Positions 37,705-45,714 of a DNA stretch of 64,000 nucleotides are shown piece by piece. The notes below the pieces were generated by a model. That model saw only the letters and a program-made list of their open reading frames with translations, did no database searches and had not been told where the DNA came from. Within the stretch, counting starts at the first letter, position 1; every line of letters begins with the position of its first letter. The stretch is from Bacillus ndiopicus (GTDB taxonomy: Bacteria; Bacillota; Bacilli; Bacillales_A; Planococcaceae): positions 381,963-445,962 of the forward strand of contig NZ_HG964405.1 in the NCBI RefSeq assembly GCF_000612805.1, given 5' to 3'. Made by a program: the position numbers and the translations under genes.

Positions 37705-38364
37705 ATGCTAACCAAAAAGCAATGGGCACATTTTTTAGACGAGATGGATACAATGTTTCCAGACGCACATTGTGAACTTGTACACGACAATCCATTTGAG
37801 CTAACAATCGCAACATTATTATCCGCACAATGTACGGATGTGCTTGTCAATAAAGTAACAAAAGATTTATTTCAAAAATATAAAACACCAGAAGACTATT
37901 TAGCTGTATCTATTGAAGAACTGCAAAATGATATTCGCTCCATCGGTCTTTATCGCAATAAAGCTAAAAATATTCAATTATTATGTGAGCGTTTAATTAC
38001 TGAATATCATGGTGAAGTACCTGCAAACCGTGAGGAGCTTGTCACATTGCCAGGTGTTGGGCGTAAAACGGCAAACGTTGTATTATCAGTTGCGTTCGAT
38101 ATACCAGCAATGGCAGTCGATACACATGTAGAGCGTATTACAAAGCGCTTAGGTCTTTGTCGCTGGAAAGATAATGTGCTTGAAGTGGAACAAACAATTA
38201 TGAAGAAAACACCGATTGAAAAATGGTCAAAAGCACATCATCAAATGATTTTCTTCGGCCGTTATCATTGTAAAGCACAAAATCCAAGCTGTCATACATG
38301 TCCATTATTAGATGATTGTCGAGAAGGGCAAAAGCGCTTGAAAAAAGGACTTGTTAAACAATGA
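37705..38364 (+). CDS. nth: Endonuclease III
   Basis: 219 residues. Helix-hairpin-helix LPGVGRKTANVVLS with the catalytic Lys, the conserved Asp in AVDTHVERI, and the four-cysteine [4Fe-4S] loop C-x6-C-x2-C-x5-C near the C terminus. It removes oxidised pyrimidines and nicks at abasic sites. It overlaps ypoC by four bases. Confidence 0.97.
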   Translation: MLTKKQWAHFLDEMDTMFPDAHCELVHDNPFELTIATLLSAQCTDVLVNKVTKDLFQKYKTPEDYLAVSIEELQNDIRSIGLYRNKAKNIQLLCERLITEYHGEVPANREELVTLPGVGRKTANVVLSVAFDIPAMAVDTHVERITKRLGLCRWKDNVLEVEQTIMKKTPIEKWSKAHHQMIFFGRYHCKAQNPSCHTCPLLDDCREGQKRLKKGLVKQ

Positions 38365-38699
38365 TTGCTGCCAAAAAGCAATATATTTCACAGGAAGCGG
38401 TTGATAACTGGTATACAAAATGGGACGAGCTACGATTGCAAATTCATGCGGCACATGCGGCTAGAAATGGGCAAGCAAAACAATGGATGTTACAAGGAAT
38501 TGCACATTTTACTGAATTTTTAACAGCAGCATCTGATGTAAGTAGCTATGACGCACAAGCGAGCTATGAGCTACTACCGTTAAATGGTGCTGAGCGACTA
38601 GCCTTTGTCCAAGCAAATCCAGCACAATACGCTAGCTATCGGCAGTTAGATGAACTGTATAAAGAAACAAAAAAACGCTGTGCGAGATTGCGGGTGTGA
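38361..38699 (+). CDS. ypoC: YpoC-like conserved protein
   Basis: 112 residues, soluble and helical-looking. Assigned by position: overlapping the nth stop (ATGA) and preceding the ponA locus, as in B. subtilis. Function unknown. Confidence 0.8.
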   Translation: MIAAKKQYISQEAVDNWYTKWDELRLQIHAAHAARNGQAKQWMLQGIAHFTEFLTAASDVSSYDAQASYELLPLNGAERLAFVQANPAQYASYRQLDELYKETKKRCARLRV

Positions 38700-38702
38700 A
38701 AG

Positions 38703-38740
38703 GGTGGTAGAGAAGGTTATGCTTTCACTACCACCTATTT
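38703..38740 (+). terminator. Terminator after ypoC
   Basis: An 8-base perfect stem (GGTGGTAG with CTACCACC, 38703-38735) is followed by TATTTGTTTGCTTTT. It closes the dnaD-nth-ypoC unit. Confidence 0.75.
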
Positions 38741-38905
38741 GTTTGCTTTTCTAGGGGGAAAGCTTAGTTGTTTTGACTATACTCAAGCAATATATACAAT
38801 TTGTGTATACCCCCAGTTTTTTCAAGCCACTCTAAACTGATTGAAGCAAAGCTGGCTCTTGCTTCATAAATTCTCCTTTTTATTTTCAGAACATTAGCAT
38901 ATAAT

Positions 38906-38920
38906 TAGTATAGACAACTA
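38906..38920 (+). promoter_or_regulatory. GntR-type operator upstream of gntR
   Basis: TAGTATAGACAACTA, identical at 14 of 15 positions to the site before nagE (12441-12455). It lies about 57 bases before the gntR start, so autoregulation is likely. Confidence 0.65.
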
Positions 38921-38976
38921 TACCTTATAAATTTGGCTGTCGTGTATTTTATAAATAAAGTAAGGGGGGGTAAAAT

Positions 38977-39699
38977 TTGTTAGATAAAACTTCATATATA
39001 CCAATCTATATACAAATCGAGGAAATTATTAAACAACGTATACTTTCGGAGGAGTACAAAATCGGTGATGCAATACCGTCTGAGAGGGAGCTTTCTGTCC
39101 AATTTGATGTTAGCCGTATGACTGTTAGGCAATCCATTACGAATTTAGTAAACGATGGCTTACTTTACCGTGAAAAAGGTAGAGGAACATTTGTAGCGAA
39201 CCCAAAACTCGAGCAACCTCTTCAAGGGTTAACAAGCTTTACGGAAGATATGCGTGCAAGAAACATGGAACCAAGCAGTAAAGTAATGCGTTTTGAAAAG
39301 ATTATTCCATCTGTTGATGTAGCAAGAGATTTGCAATTAGAGCTAGGTGAGGAAGTATTTTTTGTGATAAGAATCCGTAATGCTGATGGAACGCCTATGG
39401 CAATTGAGCGGACGTATATTCCGGTAAAAATTTACCCTGAACTAGATGCAAGTAAATTGACAGGCTCTTTGTACTCATTAATTGAAACCGCTTACCATCA
39501 AAAAATTGGTAACGCAATTCAACAAATGGAGGCTGCCATCGTCTCAAAAGAGGACAGTAAATTTTTGCAAATCAATCAAAGTGCACCAGTTCTTATTATT
39601 AAACGGATAAGTTATTTATCAAATGGTATGCCTTTTGAGCTTGTACGAAGTGTTTACCGAGCAGATCGTTATAAATTTATTAGTCAAATTACAAGATAA
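38977..39699 (+). CDS. GntR family regulator, HutC/UTRA type (NagR/DasR-like)
   Basis: 240 residues. The N-terminal winged helix (IPIYIQIEEIIKQRI, IPSERELSVQFDVSRMTVRQ, YREKGRGTFVANP) is followed by a UTRA effector domain (about 95-235). Homologues such as NagR/YvoA and DasR bind glucosamine-6-P or GlcNAc-6-P and release dre-type operators. TTG start with AAGGGGGGG seven bases upstream. Matching sites before this gene, nagE and the downstream PTS operon make it the likely regulator of amino-sugar salvage in this window. The effector is inferred. Confidence 0.88.
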   Translation: MLDKTSYIPIYIQIEEIIKQRILSEEYKIGDAIPSERELSVQFDVSRMTVRQSITNLVNDGLLYREKGRGTFVANPKLEQPLQGLTSFTEDMRARNMEPSSKVMRFEKIIPSVDVARDLQLELGEEVFFVIRIRNADGTPMAIERTYIPVKIYPELDASKLTGSLYSLIETAYHQKIGNAIQQMEAAIVSKEDSKFLQINQSAPVLIIKRISYLSNGMPFELVRSVYRADRYKFISQITR

Positions 39700-39717
39700 A
39701 CGATTGGGGCTGAGAAA

Positions 39718-40896
39718 ATGATACACATTCAAAATGTGCAAGAAAAAGACTATTGGCAAATTCATCGCTTAAGGGACTATTGTTTTCCTAATAAATATAC
39801 AGAAGCGCGTAGGAAAGATTTTCATCATTGGGTTCGGCATAGTACAACTTTAGGGGCATATGATGGTAGTAAAGTCGTTGGTCAAGTGCTTGTTTTACCA
39901 CTAAATATGACGATTCATAATAAAAACTATAAAATGGGCGGTATTGCCTTCGTCGCTTCTTATCCCGAATATCGTCAACAGGGAATTGTAAAAAAGCTAA
40001 TGATTGAATCCCTTAATCAAATGAGAGCTAATGGGCAAACTGTTTCGGTTTTAGCACCTTTCTCAGTGTCATTTTATCGCTATTTTGGATGGGAACTGTT
40101 TTTTGAGAAGTTAAATTATACGATCCCACCTGAAAAATTTCCTGCACTAGGGAAGAAGCTGGATGTTATCAAGCGTATGAGCTTTGAATGGCTTGATGAA
40201 GAGCTATTTCAGCAGCTGAAAGCATTCCATAATGCAAGGGCTTTAGTGACAAATGGCAGTATGTTAAGAGAAGATGCTTGGTGGAATCGCTTAGCAAGTA
40301 GGCAGCCGAATAGTCATTTTGCAATGTATTATGAAGAGGACGAGGTTGCTGCATATATTCGTTATGAAATTGCGGGGACAACATTTTTAATTCATGATTT
40401 TGTTGCAAAAGATATTGCAGCTGAGCAGGCCATTTGGCGTTATGTGACAGCCCATGCAGCAAGCATTACTGAAATAAAAGGCGTAACAGCAAATCACACT
40501 CATTTTGGTTATTATTTCGGAGAACCGCAATTTGAGCGTGAGGTTGTGCAAGATGTGATGGTTCGAATCGTAGATGCACAGGCATTTATGCAGCAATATG
40601 CATGGAAAACAATCTCAAATTCATTATACGTTCGTCTGGAAGATCAATTTTGTGCATGGAATGAGCAAGTATTTGAGATTAATGGTAATGGGGAAGTTAC
40701 AGTTGTAGAAAAAAACTCTATTGGTAATAACAAGATTCTTACATTACCTATTCATTTATTTTCAGCCATGATGGTCGGGTATTTATCTGTGCAGGATGCA
40801 GTAATTTTTGCTGGGCAATTTTTAGAGCAAGAAATTCTGGAGCAATGGAAGCAGGCACTGCCAATAGGGAAGCCTGCATTTTATGAGTATTTTTAG
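39718..40896 (+). CDS. Eis-like GNAT acetyltransferase
   Basis: 392 residues in the Eis layout: N-terminal GNAT with acetyl-CoA loop EYRQQGIVKKLM, a conserved SVLAPFSVSFYRYFGWELF segment, a second GNAT-like domain, and a C-terminal SCP2-like domain (about 285-392). Eis proteins acetylate amines on aminoglycosides, peptides or proteins. It lies 18 bases after gntR, so it is co-transcribed and may act on an amino sugar or muropeptide; that link is inference. Confidence 0.87.
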   Translation: MIHIQNVQEKDYWQIHRLRDYCFPNKYTEARRKDFHHWVRHSTTLGAYDGSKVVGQVLVLPLNMTIHNKNYKMGGIAFVASYPEYRQQGIVKKLMIESLNQMRANGQTVSVLAPFSVSFYRYFGWELFFEKLNYTIPPEKFPALGKKLDVIKRMSFEWLDEELFQQLKAFHNARALVTNGSMLREDAWWNRLASRQPNSHFAMYYEEDEVAAYIRYEIAGTTFLIHDFVAKDIAAEQAIWRYVTAHAASITEIKGVTANHTHFGYYFGEPQFEREVVQDVMVRIVDAQAFMQQYAWKTISNSLYVRLEDQFCAWNEQVFEINGNGEVTVVEKNSIGNNKILTLPIHLFSAMMVGYLSVQDAVIFAGQFLEQEILEQWKQALPIGKPAFYEYF

Positions 40897-40947
40897 GAAA
40901 AAGGTGTGCCAAAAGTATTGGCGAGAAAATTTTTTTAAATTTTTTTC

Positions 40948-41064
40948 TGGACTATACCAGTACTTTGGATGCTAGATTGCTAGTGTGAATGGCATATAGT
41001 CCAGTATGTTTTCTCTATTTCGAAAAGAGAAAAAATTAAAAAAAGGGTATTGTGGTATATACCA
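40948..41064 (+). promoter_or_regulatory. Operators upstream of the PTS-mupG operon
   Basis: Two 12-base sites, TGGACTATACCA (40948-40959) and the perfect palindrome TGGTATATACCA (41053-41064), match the core TTGTCTATACAA of the nag site (pattern T-K-G-N-M-TATAC-N-A). A degenerate inverted site with TATAGTCCA lies at 40992-41003. Multiple sites suggest tight repression by the GntR protein. Confidence 0.65.
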
Positions 41065-41150
41065 ATGGATGATATTCTTCTTTTTAAGAAAGCGATTTCA
41101 AAAGATGAAATAGCCAGAAAATACTTAATATAGTAAAAGGGGTGCTTATT

Positions 41151-41462
41151 ATGAAAAATATAATGTTAGTATGTGTAGCGGGTATGAGTACTAGCTTGCT
41201 TGTATCAAAAATGAAGCAGGCCGCACAAGATCAAAATTTAGAGGCAGATATTTTCGCAATTGCTGAAGGTGAAGTAGATAAAGTATTGGCAGAAAAATCT
41301 GTGGATGTACTGTTACTTGGACCACAAGTACGTTACTTAAAAGGGTCATTTGAAGCGAAGTATAAGGATAAAAATCTTCCGATTGATGTTATTAATATGC
41401 AGGACTACGGCATGATGAACGGCGAAAATGTTTTAAAGCATGCGCTTGATTTAATAGGATAA
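41151..41462 (+). CDS. PTS lactose/cellobiose-family IIB component
   Basis: 103 residues. The phosphorylated cysteine sits in the N-terminal loop VCVAGMSTSLLV, and LLLGPQVRYL is the second conserved strand of Lac/Cel IIB proteins. It accepts phosphate from IIA and passes it to the sugar in IIC. ATG at 41151 with AAAGGGG upstream. First gene of IIB-IIA-IIC-mupG-kinase. Confidence 0.93.
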   Translation: MKNIMLVCVAGMSTSLLVSKMKQAAQDQNLEADIFAIAEGEVDKVLAEKSVDVLLLGPQVRYLKGSFEAKYKDKNLPIDVINMQDYGMMNGENVLKHALDLIG

Positions 41463-41474
41463 GAGGTGCTAGAA

Positions 41475-41795
41475 ATGGAACAAGAAGCTTTATTACAATC
41501 CATTATGGGATTAATTATGCATAGCGGAAATGCTAAAAGCGAATGTATGGAGGCAATCCAGTTTGCAAAAGTAGGAAATTTTGATGCAGCAAAAGACAAA
41601 ATGATGCTAGCAAATGAGGCTATCATTGAGGCACATCATGCACAAACAGGTTTGTTACAACAGGAAGCACAAGGACAAAATGTTGAAGTTTCATTATTGC
41701 TAATTCACGCTCAAGATCATTTAATGAATGCTATTACATTCCGCGATTTAGCACAGGAAGTAGTAGAAATTCATGAGCAAATAAAGGGGAAATAA
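41475..41795 (+). CDS. PTS lactose/cellobiose-family IIA component
   Basis: 106 residues, an all-helical IIA of the Lac family. IMGLIMHSGNAKSECMEAI is the N-terminal helix, and the phosphorylated histidine is expected in LLIHAQDHLMNAI. ATG at 41475, six bases after AGAGGTG. It takes phosphate from HPr, encoded in the nag operon. Confidence 0.93.
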   Translation: MEQEALLQSIMGLIMHSGNAKSECMEAIQFAKVGNFDAAKDKMMLANEAIIEAHHAQTGLLQQEAQGQNVEVSLLLIHAQDHLMNAITFRDLAQEVVEIHEQIKGK

Positions 41796-41905
41796 CCTTA
41801 CTTAAGTAAGGTGATGTATGATTGGTTTTTATTCAATGGGTGTGTGAGCGCCCATTGAATTAAGATAAAGCCTTTGGTAAATAAATGCCAAGGCGCAATT
41901 CACTA
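41796..41905. repeat. Palindrome and partial dispersed repeat (copy C) inside the PTS operon
   Basis: CCTTACTTAAGTAAGG (41796-41811) is a perfect palindrome. It is followed by the hairpin TTCAATGGG/CCCATTGAA (41832-41859), AATTAAGATAAAGCC and GGCGCAATTCAC, which resemble the two ends of the dispersed repeat with the middle missing. Lying between IIA and IIC, it may affect mRNA processing or the ratio of the subunits. Confidence 0.5.
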
Positions 41906-41936
41906 CAAAGAACATAAAAAGGGGAGTGTATTAAAA

Positions 41937-43205
41937 ATGTTCAAATTTTTAGAGGAGAAATTTGTTCCTGTCGCATCAAGAATAGGAAATCAACGTCATT
42001 TAGTTGCAATTCGTGATGGCTTCATTGCTATTATGCCATTAATAATTTTTGGATCATTAGCCGTTTTAGTAAACAATTTACCAATTAACGCGTACAAAAA
42101 TTTCATGAATTCGATTTTCGGTGAGGGGATTTGGACACAGTGGGGGGGGAATGTATGGGGTGCTACATTCGCCATTGTATCGCTATTAATTTCGTTTACA
42201 ATCGCCTACAATTTGACGAAAAGTTACGGTAAAGATGCGTTAGCAGGAGGGGTGATTGGTCTTGCGAGTTATATGACATTCGCAACTTATGGCGACGGAG
42301 GTTTAACTGGTTTAACGACAGGAACAGGCGGTATCTTTTTAGCTATTATTTTAAGTCTTGTATCCGCAGAAATGTTTTCTCGTTTATCTGGCAATCCGAA
42401 GTTATTAATCAAAATGCCAGCAGGTGTACCAGATGCAGTAGCGAAATCGTTCGCATCATTATTCCCAGCGATTATTACAGTTGGCCTTTTAGCGTTAATC
42501 CGTACATTAATTTCAGTATTATTTGACGCACCAGATGTTATTGGGCAATTCTATACATTAGTTCAAGAGCCGTTCATGGGCTTAACAAATTCTTGGACAG
42601 CAGCGCTTATTATAGCCTTTGTTCCAGCATTCGTTTGGACATTCGGTATTCATGGGGCAAACATCATTGAACCATTCATGCAAACAATTAACTTAGACGC
42701 AATCGCGAAAAATGTAGAAGCACTTGAAGCAGGTCAAGTAGCACCATACATCATTAACAAACCATTCTTTGATGCATTCGTTAATATGGGTGGATCAGGT
42801 ACAACAATCGCATTAATTATCGCAATTTTCATTGTTTCGCGTAAAAACAAACAATACAGCACAGTTGGTAAATTATCGGCTGCGCCAGGTTTATTCAATA
42901 TTAATGAGCCGTTAATATTTGGTTTACCAATCGTATTAAATCCAATTTTATTCTTCCCGTTCATTTTAACGCCAATGGTCAACGTATCAATCGCGTATTT
43001 CGTAACAAAAGCAGGATGGGTACCAGCAGCAACAGTAGCAGCGCCATGGACGACACCACCAATTATCAATGGTTGGTTAGTTACACAATCGTTTTCAGGG
43101 GCAATCCTAAGTATCGTTTTAATTGTTGTAGCTGTTCTGATTTACACGCCATTCTTACTTGCAGCAAATCGAGCTGCGGCGAAGCAAGCGGGGCAACAAA
43201 AGTAA
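41937..43205 (+). CDS. PTS lactose/cellobiose-family IIC permease
   Basis: 422 residues with about ten membrane helices and the EIIC Lac/Cel layout (FLEEKFVPVASRIGNQRHL start; GIHGANIIEPFM; FNINEPLIFGLPIVLNP substrate loop). ATG at 41937 with AAAGGGGAG ten bases upstream; the longer frame includes intergenic repeat sequence. It probably imports a disaccharide. With MupG downstream, a MurNAc-GlcNAc-type sugar is a better guess than cellobiose. Confidence 0.92.
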   Translation: MFKFLEEKFVPVASRIGNQRHLVAIRDGFIAIMPLIIFGSLAVLVNNLPINAYKNFMNSIFGEGIWTQWGGNVWGATFAIVSLLISFTIAYNLTKSYGKDALAGGVIGLASYMTFATYGDGGLTGLTTGTGGIFLAIILSLVSAEMFSRLSGNPKLLIKMPAGVPDAVAKSFASLFPAIITVGLLALIRTLISVLFDAPDVIGQFYTLVQEPFMGLTNSWTAALIIAFVPAFVWTFGIHGANIIEPFMQTINLDAIAKNVEALEAGQVAPYIINKPFFDAFVNMGGSGTTIALIIAIFIVSRKNKQYSTVGKLSAAPGLFNINEPLIFGLPIVLNPILFFPFILTPMVNVSIAYFVTKAGWVPAATVAAPWTTPPIINGWLVTQSFSGAILSIVLIVVAVLIYTPFLLAANRAAAKQAGQQK

Positions 43206-43220
43206 TAGGAGGTATGAAAT

Positions 43221-44303
43221 TTGAGAAGACTAGGTATTTCACTATATCCCGGACATAGTAGTCTGGAAGAAATGAAGCAATATGTGCAGTTAGCTCATGA
43301 CAATGGCTTTGATCGTATCTTTACATGTTTAATGTCTTTAAACAATGAGCAAGAACGTGAAAAGCTAAAACAAATTAACGCTTTTGCGAAAGGCTTAGGC
43401 TTCGATATTTCAGCCGATATTGCACCAAATATTTTTGAAGAATTAAACTTAACGTATCGTGATATTGGCTTTTTAAAGGAACAATATCATTTAGCAGCAC
43501 TGCGCTTAGATATGGGCTTTTCAGGTCAAGAGGAAGCCTTTATGTCACTTGATGCGAGCAATTTAAAGGTTGAACTAAATATGAGTAATGGCACAAAATA
43601 TGTCGACAATATTTTGTCCTATCAGGCAAATAAAGCCAATATTATCGGCTGCCATAACTTTTATCCAAGACGCTATACAGGCTTATCGCGTCAACATTTT
43701 TTAAAGACATCACAGCAATTTAAAGATCATCATATTCGCACCGCTGCGATGATTTCGTCGCAGCACGGCAAATTTGGTCCGTGGGAACAAACTGAATATG
43801 GGCTACCAACCCTAGAAGAACATAGATTTTTGCCGATTACAGTGCAAGCAAAAGATATGTGGAGCACAGGTCTTATCGACGATTGTATAATCGGTAACAT
43901 GTATGCGTCAGAGGAGGAGCTTCGCGCGTTAGGGCAATTAAATCGCTACAAGCTTGAATTGCAAGTGGAGTTTTTACCTGAAACGACCGCTTTAGAGGAA
44001 AAAATCGTATTAGGGGAGCCCCATTTTAATCGCGGAGATGTATCTGATTATGTTATTCGCAGTACGCAATCTCGTGTAAAATATAAGGCAGAGAATTTTC
44101 CTGAGCATAATACAGAACCTTTAGCATTAGGAGATGTTACAATTGATAATAATCTCGATGTACGCTATAAAGGGGAGCTACAAATTGTGCTGCAAAATAT
44201 TCCAAATGCAGGCTCAAGCAATGTTGTGGCACGTGTTAAGGAAGAAGAACGCTTTTTATTAAAGCATATCCAGCCTTGGGCGTCATTCGGTTTTACAAAA
44301 TAA
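43221..44303 (+). CDS. mupG: MupG-family (DUF871) 6-phospho-N-acetylmuramidase
   Basis: 360 residues. The N-terminal TIM barrel (LGISLYPGHSSLEEMKQYV; FDISADIAPNIF; RLDMGFSG; GCHNFYPRRYTGLS) is followed by a C-terminal cyclophilin-like domain (about 240-360), the DUF871 architecture. The characterised S. aureus MupG splits MurNAc-6-P-GlcNAc into MurNAc-6-P and GlcNAc. TTG start seven bases after GGAGGT. It directly follows the PTS permease that would supply the phosphorylated substrate. Confidence 0.88.
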   Translation: MRRLGISLYPGHSSLEEMKQYVQLAHDNGFDRIFTCLMSLNNEQEREKLKQINAFAKGLGFDISADIAPNIFEELNLTYRDIGFLKEQYHLAALRLDMGFSGQEEAFMSLDASNLKVELNMSNGTKYVDNILSYQANKANIIGCHNFYPRRYTGLSRQHFLKTSQQFKDHHIRTAAMISSQHGKFGPWEQTEYGLPTLEEHRFLPITVQAKDMWSTGLIDDCIIGNMYASEEELRALGQLNRYKLELQVEFLPETTALEEKIVLGEPHFNRGDVSDYVIRSTQSRVKYKAENFPEHNTEPLALGDVTIDNNLDVRYKGELQIVLQNIPNAGSSNVVARVKEEERFLLKHIQPWASFGFTK

Positions 44304-44309
44304 GAATTT

Positions 44310-44340
44310 GAGGGTTAGGCGCAAGCTTAACCCTCTTTTC
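44310..44340 (+). terminator. Hairpin with short T-run between mupG and the kinase gene
   Basis: GAGGGTTA pairs with TAACCCTC, followed by TTTT. Probably a partial terminator that lowers kinase expression relative to the PTS genes. Confidence 0.65.
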
Positions 44341-44362
44341 GCATAAAGAAAGGGGTAAAGAT

Positions 44363-45337
44363 ATGTATGTTTTAGCAATCGATGGTGGTGGCACAAAAAC
44401 TTCTGCCGTTATTTGTGATGAAATGGGGCAAATTTATGCAAAGGTGATTACAACACGTAGCAACCCAACTGCTATGAATGCACAATTTTTTGAAATGACA
44501 TTACATGAGTTAATGCAACAATTACGACTACAAAATGAACAAATCTTTCAAGAAGTAAGCAGCTGCTTTGTTGGGATGGCTGGTGTAATGGAGCTACAGG
44601 CTGAGCCTATCGTAGAAAAAATTATTCGTCAATATGTTCAGCAAACAGCGCTAATTACAATCGAAAATGACGCACTTGTCGCTTTATATTCAGGAACACT
44701 TGGGCAACCTGGAATTGTCCAAATTGCTGGTACAGGTGCTATTACAATGGGATATGATGAAAAAGCGATATTACATAGAGTTGGTGGATGGGGCTATTTA
44801 TTCGATGATAAGGGGAGCGGCTATTATTTAGGCATGAAAGCTTTAGAAGCTGTGTTTCAATGCTATGACGGTCGAATGCAGGATACTTCATTGACAGCGC
44901 CAATACTAAAGCATTTTATGGTAGACGATGTGGAAAAACTTATTGCATGTATATATAATGATGAGCATCCCCGTACAAACATTGCCCCACTAAGTAAATA
45001 TGTGATGCAAGCAGCAGAAAATGGAGATGAAGTGGCAACTCGTATTATGAAAGAGGCTTGTGAGGATTTTTATAAGGCGATCAAAGTATGCTTTTATAAA
45101 ATGGCTTGGAGTAAACAGACGATACCAGTAGTGCTAGCAGGGGGAGTTTTCACAAATGTTGACTACTTCATTAAACATCTGCAAAAACTAGTAAGTAACG
45201 AATCAGTAACTTTTGAATTTAGCAAAGCAGCCCTAGAACCGATTGGTGGAGCAGTTGTAGGAGCGTTTAAGCAGATGGATATTCAGCTTGATGAAGATTT
45301 TATACAATCATTTAATCGTTATTGGAAAGTATTATAG
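44363..45337 (+). CDS. BadF/BadG-type N-acetylglucosamine kinase-like protein
   Basis: 324 residues of the ASKHA fold. Phosphate-1 loop AIDGGGTKTSAVI, phosphate-2 region QIAGTGAITMGYD, the hallmark GGWGYLFDDKGSGYYLG, and adenosine segment VLAGGVFTNVDYF. NagK-type members phosphorylate GlcNAc with ATP. Following mupG, it would capture the free GlcNAc released inside the cell and yield GlcNAc-6-P for NagA. The MurNAc-kinase alternative cannot be excluded. Confidence 0.87.
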   Translation: MYVLAIDGGGTKTSAVICDEMGQIYAKVITTRSNPTAMNAQFFEMTLHELMQQLRLQNEQIFQEVSSCFVGMAGVMELQAEPIVEKIIRQYVQQTALITIENDALVALYSGTLGQPGIVQIAGTGAITMGYDEKAILHRVGGWGYLFDDKGSGYYLGMKALEAVFQCYDGRMQDTSLTAPILKHFMVDDVEKLIACIYNDEHPRTNIAPLSKYVMQAAENGDEVATRIMKEACEDFYKAIKVCFYKMAWSKQTIPVVLAGGVFTNVDYFIKHLQKLVSNESVTFEFSKAALEPIGGAVVGAFKQMDIQLDEDFIQSFNRYWKVL

Positions 45338-45399
45338 AGATTTTAAGTATGAGATGATAGGCTAGTGTGAGGGGAAATACACACAATATTTTGATTTAA

Positions 45400-45445
45400 A
45401 AAGCGCATGAAATCAAGATTTTTAATTTGATTTCATGCGCTTTAT
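45400..45445 (+). terminator. Terminator of the PTS-mupG-kinase operon
   Basis: AAGCGCATGAAATCAA pairs with TTGATTTCATGCGCTT around a T-rich loop, followed by TTTATTT. The stem is nearly the same as the tcdA terminator at 20064. Confidence 0.85.
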
Positions 45446-45488
45446 TTGCTTGGTAGGGAACGCCTATAGAGCTACTAAAAATAAGATA

Positions 45489-45520
45489 GGGCCGTTGGAA
45501 AATTGTTTTCCCGACAGCCC
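45489..45520. repeat. GGGC/GCCC hairpin of the GGCTGTC family
   Basis: GGGCCGTTGGAAAA pairs with TTTTCCCGACAGCCC, and an AATAAGATA...TGTCTTGTTATT outer stem extends it. Confidence 0.55.
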
Positions 45521-45544
45521 TGTCTTGTTATTTATCCCGTATTA

Positions 45545-45645
45545 ACAGGCTGTACTTTTGCGACGAGTTACCGCAAGAGCACCAGACCCTCTACTTCAAA
45601 ACATATAGTGAAACGAAGATATTTAAGTGGGGATCAACAGCCTGT
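45545..45645. repeat. Unexplained inverted repeat of 9 bases, 83 bases apart
   Basis: ACAGGCTGT (45545-45553) and ACAGCCTGT (45637-45645) are exact reverse complements. The enclosed sequence encodes no plausible protein. Could be an RNA element or a decayed mobile-element end. Confidence 0.4.
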
Positions 45646-45699
45646 AAAAACCCGATTGGTGAAACTACCAATCAGTGGGGGATAAGGAAAACCCCCACT
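45643..45699 (-). terminator. Double-hairpin terminator of ponA
   Basis: On the minus strand, AGTGGGGG/CCCCCACT (45674-45699) is followed by GATTGGT/ACCAATC (45654-45673), then GGGTTTTTAC. Confidence 0.75.
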
Positions 45700-45714
45700 A
45701 ATTGAAGGTTCACT

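Noticed and set aside
38760-38885. Protein-like minus-strand stretch between ypoC and gntR, with GGAG before an ATG that stops after 11 codons
   Set aside because: The longer coding-like frame has no start codon; at most a pseudogene remnant, with no recognisable family.
45503-45685. 60-codon frame beside the ponA terminator
   Set aside because: It runs through hairpins and an inverted repeat; composition is not protein-like and it lacks a ribosome binding site.
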